Shown: in pieces, positions 16,340 through 23,972 of the stretch | Layout: each line of letters starts with the position of its first letter | Numbering within the stretch: the first letter of the stretch is position 1 | DNA from: Flavobacteriaceae bacterium | GTDB taxonomy: Bacteria; Bacteroidota; Bacteroidia; Flavobacteriales; Flavobacteriaceae | Length of the DNA stretch: 64,000 nucleotides | Assembly (NCBI GenBank): GCA_028280265.1 | Contig: JANQMD010000046.1 | Location: 41,856 to 105,855 of the forward strand | Direction of reading: 5' to 3' | Notes under the pieces: model-generated | The model's input: the letters and a program-made list of their open reading frames with translations, nothing else | What the model was told of the DNA's origin: nothing | Databases searched by the model: none | Translations under genes and position numbers: made by a program

Positions 16340-17783
16340 AGCACATCACTAATTCTTCTATCTCTTCCTCATTTTTACTCGCAAAACCAATACGTATTGC
16401 ATTATGACCCGTTCTACTGACATCGTAACGTTGCCATTCTCCTAACTCCAATTTATATTTTTTAGCCACTTCAGATACTTCTTTCCATGTGTAGGGTGAT
16501 TTCAATTTCACCCAAACTGCCATGCCTCCCTTTGGAATATCAAACTCAAAATAGTCGCATAATTCTTGTTGAAACTGCTCACAAAAGAAATCTCTTCGCT
16601 GTTGGTAAGTCTTTAGTGTCTTCTTAATATGCCTGTCCAAATCACCAGACTCAATGAAATCAGCAAAGGTCAATTCTAAGAGTGCATCACCTTGACGATC
16701 TACATAACGTCTGACTCTAGAAGCCTCTTCTACAAAATCCTTAGGACCAATTAAATAGCCAATTCGAAAAACTGGAGCCACTGTTTTACAAATCGATCCA
16801 ATGTAAACGACATTTCCTTGTGTATCGTGACTTGCCAAAGGCAAAATTGGCGCATGATTGTAATTAAAATCGTAGTCATAATCATCTTCCACAATCGCAA
16901 ATCGGTACTCTTTTGCTAGGTTTAAAAGATGAATTCGTCTCTCTGCAGATAATGTAACTGTTGTAGGATGATGATGATGAGAGGTGACATAGACAGCCTT
17001 GATTTGCTTCCTTTTACACAACTGTTCTAAATCATCTGTCTTTATTCCATCTTCATCTACTGGCACTCTCAAAATACGATCTGTTCTCTCAGAAAAAGTG
17101 ACGTCAGCAGCAATATAGTTTGTCTCACCTACCACAATGATGTCGTCCTTTTCCAACAAAAGTTTTGATGCTAGAAAGATTCCCATTTGACTCCCCCTTG
17201 TAATCAGGATATTTTCTTCTGTATATTGTAAACCTCTAGTTTTATTGAGATAACTTGCCAATACTTTTCTCAGTTTTCCGCTTCCAAAAGTTTCTCCATA
17301 ACTCAGCGATTTTATGGTTCTTTTTCGATCGCACAACCTTCTGTAAGTTCTAGCAATGTCTTTCAAAGGAGTTAGTCGAACATCCGAAATACCATCATCT
17401 ACCAATACCCAACTTTCATCGGTATTCACTCGTTTCTTATTAAAATTCTCATTTTTAGAAAACTTGAAATTCGCCTCATTCGACAAAACAGAGTCCTCTT
17501 CCAAAAATTCTTGCTGAGTTAATATAGGTAGTGAAGCTTTTACATAGGTGCCTTTCTTTGGGATACTATCTACCCAACCTTGCAGCATCAATTCATCATA
17601 GCAAGCCACAACTGTTTTTCTATGAACTCCGAGTAATTCTGACAGGCTTCTACTACTAGGAAGCTTTGTCTCTGGTGGAATTTTATGACTCTTAATCAAT
17701 TCAATGAACTGATTTGAAAGTTGCAAATACAGAGGAGTATTCAGATTTCTGAGGAGCTGGAAACTTGTTTTGTACGGAAACAT
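16278..17783 (-). CDS. MocR/PdxR-type transcriptional regulator (GntR HTH fused to aminotransferase domain)
   Basis: MocR regulators join an N-terminal GntR winged helix to a PLP-binding class-I aminotransferase fold that senses PLP or an aldehyde/amine ligand. Here the DNA-binding part (about 15-82) has LPSSRSLSELLGVHRKTV, and the PLP lysine is Lys333 in GSICKTVAP. EDDYDYDF and ITRGSQMG support the fold. The 501 residues are the usual length. It is divergent from a DinB/DUF1272/GNAT/PNPOx-like run, and the space between holds repeated TGGAC boxes. The PNPOx-like gene in that run makes a vitamin B6 link plausible but unproven. The 3' end overlaps the convergent pseudouridine synthase gene by 62 bases. 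Confidence 0.92.
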   Translation of the reverse strand: MFPYKTSFQLLRNLNTPLYLQLSNQFIELIKSHKIPPETKLPSSRSLSELLGVHRKTVVACYDELMLQGWVDSIPKKGTYVKASLPILTQQEFLEEDSVLSNEANFKFSKNENFNKKRVNTDESWVLVDDGISDVRLTPLKDIARTYRRLCDRKRTIKSLSYGETFGSGKLRKVLASYLNKTRGLQYTEENILITRGSQMGIFLASKLLLEKDDIIVVGETNYIAADVTFSERTDRILRVPVDEDGIKTDDLEQLCKRKQIKAVYVTSHHHHPTTVTLSAERRIHLLNLAKEYRFAIVEDDYDYDFNYNHAPILPLASHDTQGNVVYIGSICKTVAPVFRIGYLIGPKDFVEEASRVRRYVDRQGDALLELTFADFIESGDLDRHIKKTLKTYQQRRDFFCEQFQQELCDYFEFDIPKGGMAVWVKLKSPYTWKEVSEVAKKYKLELGEWQRYDVSRTGHNAIRIGFASKNEEEIEELVMCFKKTFQEISLKTSSVKSFVR

Positions 17784-17784
17784 A

Positions 17785-17859
17785 CTGGACTACTAAAAAA
17801 ATAAAATCTGGACGAAAATAAAAGTCCATAAATGTACTAGTTTTGAAGCATAAAACAAA
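17785..17859. promoter_or_regulatory. Divergent promoter region with three TGGAC boxes
   Basis: CTGGAC occurs at 17785-17790 and 17808-17813 as direct repeats 23 bases apart, and GTCCA at 17824-17828 is an inverted third copy. The plus-strand -7 TAGTTTTG is at 17838-17845 and has no TTTG -33. The minus-strand promoter is TTTG (17856-17859), N19, TACATTTA (17829-17836), so boxes 1 and 2 fall in the regulator's leader. This fits autorepression and activation of the divergent genes, as known for MocR proteins. Confidence 0.55.
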
Positions 17860-17863
17860 AACA

Positions 17864-18382
17864 ATGTTCAATACAGACTTAAACTCAAAGGAATTCAACG
17901 AATATTATCAACGATATATCGATAAACTACCCTCCTCTATCCAACTAAGAGAAGGCTTCGTAATTGGTAAGAAAAGCGTTGTTGATTTTTTTCAAAACAT
18001 TGATGATGATAAACTACTATACCGCTATGCGCCAGAAAAGTGGAGCATTAAAGAAGTGCTTCAGCACTTAATCGACACAGAAAGAATTTTTATGTATCGC
18101 TGTTTTCGAATTGCTCGCAAAGACAATACCCCTCTAGCTGGTTTCGATCAGAATCTATACATAGAGCCTTCAGGTGCCGATAAAAAAAGTAAGGAGGACT
18201 TATTAAATGAGTTTCTTGTCAATCGAAATCATTCTATTCAATTGATCAATAGCCTTTCTGATGAATGCTTGTCTTTTATTGGAAATGCCAGTGAAAATGA
18301 TATTTCTGCAAGAGCTGCTGCTTTTATCGTTTTAGGACACGACATCTGGCATATGGATGTCATCAAAGAAAAGTATTTGTAA
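17864..18382 (+). CDS. DinB-like superfamily protein
   Basis: This is a 172-residue four-helix-bundle protein of the DinB/YfiT-like superfamily, whose members bind a divalent metal through three His and include thiol transferases and many uncharacterised proteins. KWSIKEVLQHLIDTE near 60-75 supplies the first His and GHDIWHMDVI near the end the other two. The ATG at 17864 was chosen because an upstream TTG at 17843 overlaps the promoter element. It is the first gene in the run opposite the MocR-type regulator. The substrate is unknown. Confidence 0.85.
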   Translation: MFNTDLNSKEFNEYYQRYIDKLPSSIQLREGFVIGKKSVVDFFQNIDDDKLLYRYAPEKWSIKEVLQHLIDTERIFMYRCFRIARKDNTPLAGFDQNLYIEPSGADKKSKEDLLNEFLVNRNHSIQLINSLSDECLSFIGNASENDISARAAAFIVLGHDIWHMDVIKEKYL

Positions 18383-18491
18383 TACTATTTTAGATTCTAA
18401 TCTAGATTGAAAAATACTTTCATTTTTCCAACACAAAAGCTAAAAAACAAATTTTTAGCTTGAAATTTTTCACACTTTAAACTTGAGTAAT

Positions 18492-18782
18492 ATGTTAGAA
18501 ATCCGCCCAAACTGCGAGCACTGTGGAAAGCATTTGAGTAACACTTCTACAGAAGCTATGATTTGCTCTTTTGAATGCACCTACTGTAGAGATTGTGCTC
18601 TTGAATTGTTTGAAAATGTATGTCCAAGTTGTGGGGGAAACTTCGTTGAGCGTCCGATTCGCCCTCAAGCTATGATCAAAAAATATCCTGCTTCACGAAA
18701 GGAAGTATTTAAACCGAAGGCCCCTAAAGATTACCATCTAATGAAACAAAAATACAGGCACATAGCACCCCAAAAGAGATAA
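18492..18782 (+). CDS. DUF1272 domain protein (small zinc-ribbon-like)
   Basis: This is a 96-residue protein whose first 60 residues match the DUF1272 pattern. LEIRPNCEHCGKHL is followed by CSFECTYCRDCA and VCPSCGG, giving four CxxC-type pairs likely to bind zinc. The remaining tail is basic (KKYPASRKEVFKPKAPK) and unlike the core. The ATG at 18492 gives the family N-terminus; a TTG three codons earlier is possible. It lies 109 bases after the DinB-like gene and 2 bases before the GNAT gene. Function is unknown. Confidence 0.85.
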   Translation: MLEIRPNCEHCGKHLSNTSTEAMICSFECTYCRDCALELFENVCPSCGGNFVERPIRPQAMIKKYPASRKEVFKPKAPKDYHLMKQKYRHIAPQKR

Positions 18783-18784
18783 AA

Positions 18785-19300
18785 ATGATACAAGTAAAAG
18801 TAGCTAAACCCAAAGATGCACTCACTCTATCAGTATTGGGTAAAAAAACATACATAGAATCTCATGGTCATTATATTAATGATCAAAAATTGTTGATGAG
18901 CTACTGTGATAGAGTTTTTTCAGTAGAGAAAATAAAAGAAGAAATACAGGATTCTAATATCATTTTCTGGATCGCTTTTGACGGTGATTTTGCAGTAGGC
19001 TATGTACAATTAATCATAAACGAAGGAATAGAACACATAAAATCTGATAACATTTCTAAACTAGAAAGAATCTACGTATTGGATGAATATATTCCTAAAA
19101 AAGTAGGTCAACAGCTACAAAATCAATTACTCAACTATACACGAGAGCTAGGAAAAGATTTTTTATGGTTACGTGTGTATGTAAAAAACCAAAGAGCCAT
19201 TCGTTTTTATCAAAAGAATGGGTTTAAAGATGTAGGGAAGACTACCTTTTATGTGGAAAACAAAGGTTTTGACAACCATGTTTTGTCCTTAGAATTATAA
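18785..19300 (+). CDS. GNAT family N-acetyltransferase
   Basis: This is a 171-residue acyl-CoA-dependent acetyltransferase fold. The motif-A region ERIYVLDEYIPKKVGQQLQNQL (about 97-118) holds a degenerate acetyl-CoA loop, since the usual R/QxxGxG/A appears as KKVGQQ. RVYVKNQRAIRFYQKNGFKDVG near 138-159 is the typical C-terminal GNAT segment. The substrate cannot be assigned. It starts 2 bases after DUF1272 and ends 17 bases before the PNPOx-like gene, so the three are probably one transcript. Confidence 0.87.
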   Translation: MIQVKVAKPKDALTLSVLGKKTYIESHGHYINDQKLLMSYCDRVFSVEKIKEEIQDSNIIFWIAFDGDFAVGYVQLIINEGIEHIKSDNISKLERIYVLDEYIPKKVGQQLQNQLLNYTRELGKDFLWLRVYVKNQRAIRFYQKNGFKDVGKTTFYVENKGFDNHVLSLEL

Positions 19301-19317
19301 CATTAAAACAGAAAAAA

Positions 19318-19986
19318 ATGCAAGAGTATACCAAATCTTCTTTGAACAGAGTAAAACGAGGTCAAAACAGAGCAACGTATGACAAAGACCTCATCAACAC
19401 AATTCTAGATGCTGGTTTTATTTGTTATGTAAGTTATATCTATAACGAAAAAGCAATTACGATTCCTATGGCATATGGCAGAAAGGGCAATAAAATATAC
19501 TTACATGGATCGCAAGCCAACAGGCTATTAAATAGTTTGTTAAAAACTAAAGAGGTAAGTCTCACAGTAATGCACCTCGATGGTTTGGTACTAGCCAGAT
19601 CGGGTTTGCACCATTCGGTAAATTATCGATCAGCCACTCTATTTGGAAAGCTTACTAAGGTTGAAGATGATGCAAAAAAGACAGAAGCTCTGGAATGTGT
19701 GATGGATCAAATGATAGAAAATCATTGGGAAACACTAAGGCCTATGCATCAGAAAGAACTAGACAGAACTTTGGTCGTGGAAATGACTATAGAAACTGGT
19801 TCTGCAAAGATTAGAGATGTGGGGGTTAATGACGAACCCGAAGATTACAATACAGATGTTTGGGCTGGAGTTATTCCAATAAAACAAATAGCAGGAGTTC
19901 CTGTTCCAGATGAACAACTAAAAGAGGGTATTTCAGTACCAAATCATATCACAAATTATTATCAACGTCACTCCTCTACTGTGTAA
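19318..19986 (+). CDS. Pyridoxamine 5'-phosphate oxidase-like FMN-binding protein
   Basis: This is a 222-residue split-barrel flavoprotein of the type related to PdxH and to nitroimidazole-resistance proteins. The strand ICYVSYIYNEKAITIPMAY near 35-53 followed by IYLHGSQANRLLNSL is the FMN phosphate-binding pattern of the family. HHSVNYRSATLFGKL near 100-114 continues the barrel. It lacks the clear PLP-site motif of true PdxH, so an oxidase or reductase of unknown substrate is more likely. It is the last gene of the run opposite the MocR-type regulator, a combination often seen with this family. Confidence 0.8.
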   Translation: MQEYTKSSLNRVKRGQNRATYDKDLINTILDAGFICYVSYIYNEKAITIPMAYGRKGNKIYLHGSQANRLLNSLLKTKEVSLTVMHLDGLVLARSGLHHSVNYRSATLFGKLTKVEDDAKKTEALECVMDQMIENHWETLRPMHQKELDRTLVVEMTIETGSAKIRDVGVNDEPEDYNTDVWAGVIPIKQIAGVPVPDEQLKEGISVPNHITNYYQRHSSTV

Positions 19987-20071
19987 CAAGCAATTTCTCA
20001 TAAATTCCTTTAGTGAATAGTGTTTTTCTATAAGAGTTGATGTATTTTTAAGCATTCTAACGTATAGACAC

Positions 20072-21325
20072 ATGAAAAAAGTTTTTAAAGGTCTCGGGAT
20101 TGTCCTCCTGCTTCTTTTAGTGACCATCGGAATTTACTACTTCTCTAACAACGAATCTTTACCTCAAGGAACTACAGGAGTAAAAGCAGATAGTCTTGCT
20201 TTAAAAATGACAACTGCCTTAAACAAAGAAGCGTTTGACAAAACAGAAATCTTAGAATGGAGTTTTCGAAATCAGCATCATTACAAATGGGAAAAACAGC
20301 GAGGAAAAGTTCAGGTTTCCTGGGATGGAAATTCTATAGAATTGGATTTAAACAATCACGCCAATAGCTCTGGAGGAGATCAAGAAACCATCCAAAAAGC
20401 ACTTCATTATTTTAACAACGATAGTTTTTGGCTAGTAGCTCCTTACAAGGTATTCGATGAAGGTGTAGAGAGACGTTTGGTTAACTATGAAGATAAAGAA
20501 GCGTTATTGGTTACCTATGCATCGGGCGGTTCTACTCCTGGAGATTCATACCTCTGGTTCTTAGATGAAAAGGGCATGCCTGTTTCCTACAAAATGTGGG
20601 TGAGTATCATTCCTCTAGGAGGTGTTTCTGCCACGTGGAATGATTTAAAACTGACTGAGTCTGGAGTTTACCTTCCAACCACTCACGAGCTCTCTCTCTT
20701 GGGAATGGAAATTCCTATGGGAGAAGTAAAAGCTCGTAATCCCAATGCAGATGCTTTGGCCCAAAAAGTTTTAAAAGCCGTAAAACACGAGGCCTACAAG
20801 AAAACAAAATATATTGATTGGAGTTTCGGTGGAAGGCGTACATACAAGTGGAATAAAGAAGATCATATTGTTGAAGTTTCTTGGAATGATGCCAAGGTGA
20901 TTCTACATCCCAATGAAATGGAAAAAAGCGTCGCTTATTTGAAAGAGGAAGAAGTATCTAACAATAAAAATTTGGTAAAAAGAGCTTGGGATTTGTTCAA
21001 CAATGATAGTTTTTGGTTGGTGGCTCCACACAAACTCTTTGAACCAGGTATTCTTAGAAACATTGAAATGATAGATGGAAAAGAAGCTCTGCGTGTCAAA
21101 TACACTACTGGGGGGACAACGCCTGGAGATTCTTATATATGGATTCTCGATGAAAATTACATGCCTGTTAGCTATCAAATGTACGTCCCTAGTATGAAAA
21201 TGGTAGGTGTTCCTGCCACGTGGGAAGATTGGGTAGAAACAGAATCAGGAACCATGCTTCCTAAGAATCACACCTTTTCAAGCGGTGGAAAATTAAGTAT
21301 GGGAGATGTTAAGGGTTATAATTAA
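20072..21325 (+). CDS. Membrane-anchored protein with two tandem copies of an uncharacterised domain
   Basis: I do not recognise a named family. A single N-terminal transmembrane segment (GIVLLLLLVTIGIYYF, about 9-24) probably anchors a periplasmic protein of 417 residues. The rest is two copies of a roughly 185-residue unit. Copy 1 has ILEWSFRNQHHYKWEK, FNNDSFWLVAPYKVFDEG, GGSTPGDSYLWFLDEKGMP and TESGVYLP. Copy 2 has YIDWSFGGRRTYKWNK, FNNDSFWLVAPHKLFEPG, GGTTPGDSYIWILDENYMP and TESGTMLP. This shows an internal gene duplication. The pattern of strands and aromatic residues recalls lipid-carrier folds such as LolA-like proteins, which is speculation. It stands 85 bases after the PNPOx-like gene. 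Confidence 0.85.
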   Translation: MKKVFKGLGIVLLLLLVTIGIYYFSNNESLPQGTTGVKADSLALKMTTALNKEAFDKTEILEWSFRNQHHYKWEKQRGKVQVSWDGNSIELDLNNHANSSGGDQETIQKALHYFNNDSFWLVAPYKVFDEGVERRLVNYEDKEALLVTYASGGSTPGDSYLWFLDEKGMPVSYKMWVSIIPLGGVSATWNDLKLTESGVYLPTTHELSLLGMEIPMGEVKARNPNADALAQKVLKAVKHEAYKKTKYIDWSFGGRRTYKWNKEDHIVEVSWNDAKVILHPNEMEKSVAYLKEEEVSNNKNLVKRAWDLFNNDSFWLVAPHKLFEPGILRNIEMIDGKEALRVKYTTGGTTPGDSYIWILDENYMPVSYQMYVPSMKMVGVPATWEDWVETESGTMLPKNHTFSSGGKLSMGDVKGYN

Positions 21326-21478
21326 ATTGTTGATTTTGAATTTTATAAACTTGAAGTACTTACCTGTGGAGAATAATCTATTAAAATCTTGTTCTTTAGA
21401 TATACTTAACCATAAAAATCATCCTAAATATAGAAGCAAATACCATAAACTAGTTATCAATAACTAAAAACTAAAAAC

Positions 21479-22561
21479 ATGAATGCTAAAATAATTTCTA
21501 ACGGTATTTTAAGAACTCTTGCTGTTGTATTGGGAGTTTCTTTGCTCTGCTATTTTCTATATAAAATACAAGCTGTTCTTGTTTATATTGCCATTGCTGC
21601 TGTCATTTCTTTGATTGCAAGGCCCATTATCATGTTTTTACGAAGAAAGCTAAAGTTTCCAAACACTTTGGCAGTAATTACTACCATGTTTGTTTTTGTA
21701 GGGCTACTCATTGGTCTAGCTGGTTTGTTTGTTCCGTTGGTTACAGAACAAGGCAAAAACCTCTCATTATTACAAACTGAAGAGTTAAGAGAAGACGTTC
21801 AAAAAATTGTCAACGAAGCCAACGTTTATTTCGAGTCAAAAAACATAGATATTCTCAGCGAGCTACAAAGTGCTGACATCTTTTCTGGATTAAAATCCAT
21901 TCCAGAGGTATTAAACTCTTTTGTAGGAGCTCTAGGTTCTTTTAGCGTAGGGCTATTTTCTGTGCTTTTTATCTCTTTCTTTTTTATGAAAGACAGTAGA
22001 ATCTTTAAAAATTCAATACTTACCGTGATTCCCTCTGGGACAGAAAAGCGATTTTCTCAATCCATAGAAAAAATAAATGACCTCTTATCGAGGTACTTTA
22101 TTGGAATTGTGATACAAATCACCATACTGTTTGTCCTTTATACCATTACACTTCTCATTTTTGGAATATCCAATGCTGTTGTAATTGCTTTCTTATGTGC
22201 ACTTCTAAACATTATACCTTATGTAGGCCCATTAATCGGCGCCTTTTTAATGATCGTATTATCGATGACAAGCAATCTAGGGAACGACTTTCAATCTGTA
22301 ATACTTCCTACGACCATTTATGTGATGATCGGTTATGCTATAGCACAATTGGTAGATAATTTTGCGAGTCAGCCCATTATATTTTCAAAGACCACCAAGT
22401 CACATCCTTTGGAAATCTTTTTAATCATCATCATAGGAGGCTTATTAATGGGTCCTTTGGGAATGATTATTGCAGTTCCATCATACACAGCTTTGAAAGT
22501 AATTTTCAAGGAATTTTTATCTGATAATAAAATTGTAAAGTCACTGACAAAAGACATTTAA
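21479..22561 (+). CDS. AI-2E family transporter
   Basis: This is a 360-residue integral inner-membrane protein of the AI-2E/PerM family, which includes the E. coli AI-2 exporter YdgG and various ion-linked permeases. There are two or three N-terminal hydrophobic segments (about 12-35, 40-50, 62-90), a soluble stretch (about 95-150), and four or more C-terminal segments. The C-terminal part has the family-typical NIIPYVGPLIGAFLMIVLSM and GGLLMGPLGMIIAVPSYTALKV. The transported compound is unknown. The ATG directly follows a short heptamer-like run (ACTAAAA twice), as seen before the VOC gene. The gap before it (21326-21478) holds no other feature. Confidence 0.9.
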   Translation: MNAKIISNGILRTLAVVLGVSLLCYFLYKIQAVLVYIAIAAVISLIARPIIMFLRRKLKFPNTLAVITTMFVFVGLLIGLAGLFVPLVTEQGKNLSLLQTEELREDVQKIVNEANVYFESKNIDILSELQSADIFSGLKSIPEVLNSFVGALGSFSVGLFSVLFISFFFMKDSRIFKNSILTVIPSGTEKRFSQSIEKINDLLSRYFIGIVIQITILFVLYTITLLIFGISNAVVIAFLCALLNIIPYVGPLIGAFLMIVLSMTSNLGNDFQSVILPTTIYVMIGYAIAQLVDNFASQPIIFSKTTKSHPLEIFLIIIIGGLLMGPLGMIIAVPSYTALKVIFKEFLSDNKIVKSLTKDI

Positions 22562-22567
22562 TTGTAA

Positions 22568-23743
22568 TTGAATACGGCTATTTTACATAAGGATGTTCAG
22601 GGTTTTATAGTACAGAATTTGAAAGCAGACGTGCATCAATTGGCATTGAAAGGTTCTCCTTTTCCAAAGGTTGACTTAAAAGATTTGATGCATCAGATCG
22701 TTGGCAAGCAAAAAGCTCAAAAAAAACTGCCTACTTGGTTTGAAACAGAAGGCATTTATTTTCCACCAAAAGTAAACATAGAGCAAACCTCTTCAGAGGT
22801 GACAGCCAACTATAAATCTGAACTTGTTTCGGGTCAAAAACTGATTGATTTGACTGGTGGATTTGGGGTCGATTGCCATGCTTTTTCTAAAACATTCCAA
22901 CAGGTAATTCATTGTGAGAAAAATGAAAGCCTTTCTAAAATTGCTGATCATAATTTCAAGCAACTAGATGTAAAGAATATCAAAACAATAACTGGTGATG
23001 GTTTCGCATATTTACAAAATACCACTGACAATTTTGACTGTGTTTACATAGATCCCTCCAGAAGAAATGATGTGAAAGGCAAAGTTTTTTTACTCAAAGA
23101 TTGTGAACCAAACGTTCCTGAACATTTGGACTTTTTATTCCAAAAATCGTCAACCATACTCATCAAACTATCACCCATTTTAGACATTTCCAGTGTTTTA
23201 AATGAGTTAAAATTTGTAAGAAGCATCTCTGTTATTGCTGTGAATAACGAGGTAAAAGAACTCCTATTAAAACTTGAATTGAACTACAATAAAAATCCTA
23301 TAATTCAAACAGTTAATTTTTCAAAAAATAAAAAACAAACCTTCAATTATGAATTAAATTCTTCAAAAGCCTCATTATATGATAATCCAAAAAGTCTTTT
23401 GTACGAACCCAACGCTGCCATTTTAAAATCTGGTGGTTTTCATGCAGTGAGCAAACAGTTTAATTTAATAAAATTACATCAACATTCTCATTTGTATACT
23501 TCGGATGTTTTGATTGATTTTCCAGGGAGATCCTTCCAAATTAAAAACGTGATTCCCTACGACAAAAAGAAAATCAAAAGAGAAATTACTGAAACAAAAG
23601 CAAACATCACTACACGAAATTTTCCAAAAAGCGTTCAACAAATTCGAAAAGAGTTAAAAATCAAAGACGGTGGTGACCTCTATTTATTTTTTACAACCAA
23701 CTATCTAAACAAACTCATTTGTATTTTTTGTAAAAAGATTTGA
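22568..23743 (+). CDS. Class I SAM-dependent methyltransferase with THUMP-like C-terminal domain
   Basis: This is a 391-residue methyltransferase-fold protein. LIDLTGGFGVDCHAFS near 98-113 is the SAM-binding loop, HCEKNESLS the acidic loop, and VYIDPSRRNDVKG near 159-171 replaces the NPPY-type motif. That DPSRR signature is characteristic of a Bacteroidota group often annotated as THUMP-like-domain methyltransferases. The substrate is unknown, possibly RNA. The start is a TTG that gives MNTAILHKDVQGF and lies 6 bases past the AI-2E gene stop, and no in-frame ATG occurs before the core. Confidence 0.82.
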   Translation: MNTAILHKDVQGFIVQNLKADVHQLALKGSPFPKVDLKDLMHQIVGKQKAQKKLPTWFETEGIYFPPKVNIEQTSSEVTANYKSELVSGQKLIDLTGGFGVDCHAFSKTFQQVIHCEKNESLSKIADHNFKQLDVKNIKTITGDGFAYLQNTTDNFDCVYIDPSRRNDVKGKVFLLKDCEPNVPEHLDFLFQKSSTILIKLSPILDISSVLNELKFVRSISVIAVNNEVKELLLKLELNYNKNPIIQTVNFSKNKKQTFNYELNSSKASLYDNPKSLLYEPNAAILKSGGFHAVSKQFNLIKLHQHSHLYTSDVLIDFPGRSFQIKNVIPYDKKKIKREITETKANITTRNFPKSVQQIRKELKIKDGGDLYLFFTTNYLNKLICIFCKKI

Positions 23744-23769
23744 TTTATTAACATAGGTTAAAAAATAAG

Positions 23770-23803
23770 TGTCTACACTTAAAAACAACTATGTAGACAT
23801 TTG
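23770..23803. promoter_or_regulatory. Paired TGTnnACA boxes and possible -33 element
   Basis: TGTCTACA (23770-23777) and TGTAGACA (23792-23799) are two near-palindromic boxes 22 bases apart and are inverted repeats of each other. They are directly followed by TTTG (23800-23803), which could be the -33 box of the candidate RNA. The layout resembles an operator for a dimeric regulator. Confidence 0.4.
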
Positions 23804-23826
23804 TATTTCTTTTTTTACTACCTTTA

Positions 23827-23923
23827 AAATAGCAAACTCGTTAAGAGTTTACAAATTAGTGTTTTATTTTTAGGGGTATAAAACACTACAGAAGCCTTGT
23901 TCATTCAAGGCTTCTGCTTTTTT
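23827..23923 (+). ncRNA. Candidate small RNA or leader with three consecutive hairpins
   Basis: About 100 bases between the methyltransferase and fdhD fold as three hairpins in a row. These are AAACTC/GAGTTT (23834-23850), a perfect 10-base stem AGTGTTTTAT/ATAAAACACT (23858-23887) with a GGGG-containing loop, and a terminator. A -7-like TACCTTTA lies at 23819-23826, 15 bases after a TTTG. No open frame of note exists. I do not recognise an established RNA family. It could be an independent sRNA or an attenuating leader of fdhD. Confidence 0.45.
23889..23923 (+). terminator. Intrinsic terminator upstream of fdhD
   Basis: CAGAAGCCTTG and CAAGGCTTCTG form a perfect 11-base stem with a TTCATT loop, followed by CTTTTTT. 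It is 50 bases before the fdhD ATG and ends either the methyltransferase transcript or the candidate RNA. Confidence 0.93.
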
Positions 23924-23938
23924 ATACATATTTTTCAG

Positions 23939-23946
23939 TAAGTTTG
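23939..23946 (+). promoter_or_regulatory. Promoter -7 element for fdhD (TAAGTTTG)
   Basis: TAAGTTTG matches TAnnTTTG exactly. It is past the terminator and 26 bases before the fdhD ATG, so fdhD could be transcribed independently of the upstream hairpin region. Confidence 0.5.
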
Positions 23947-23972
23947 TTTGTCACTTTATCCAAGGTATTTAA

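Noticed and set aside
18387..18430. Terminator after the DinB-like gene
   Set aside because: TAGATT-CT-AATCTA can pair, but the stem is short and no T-run follows, so it is not supported.
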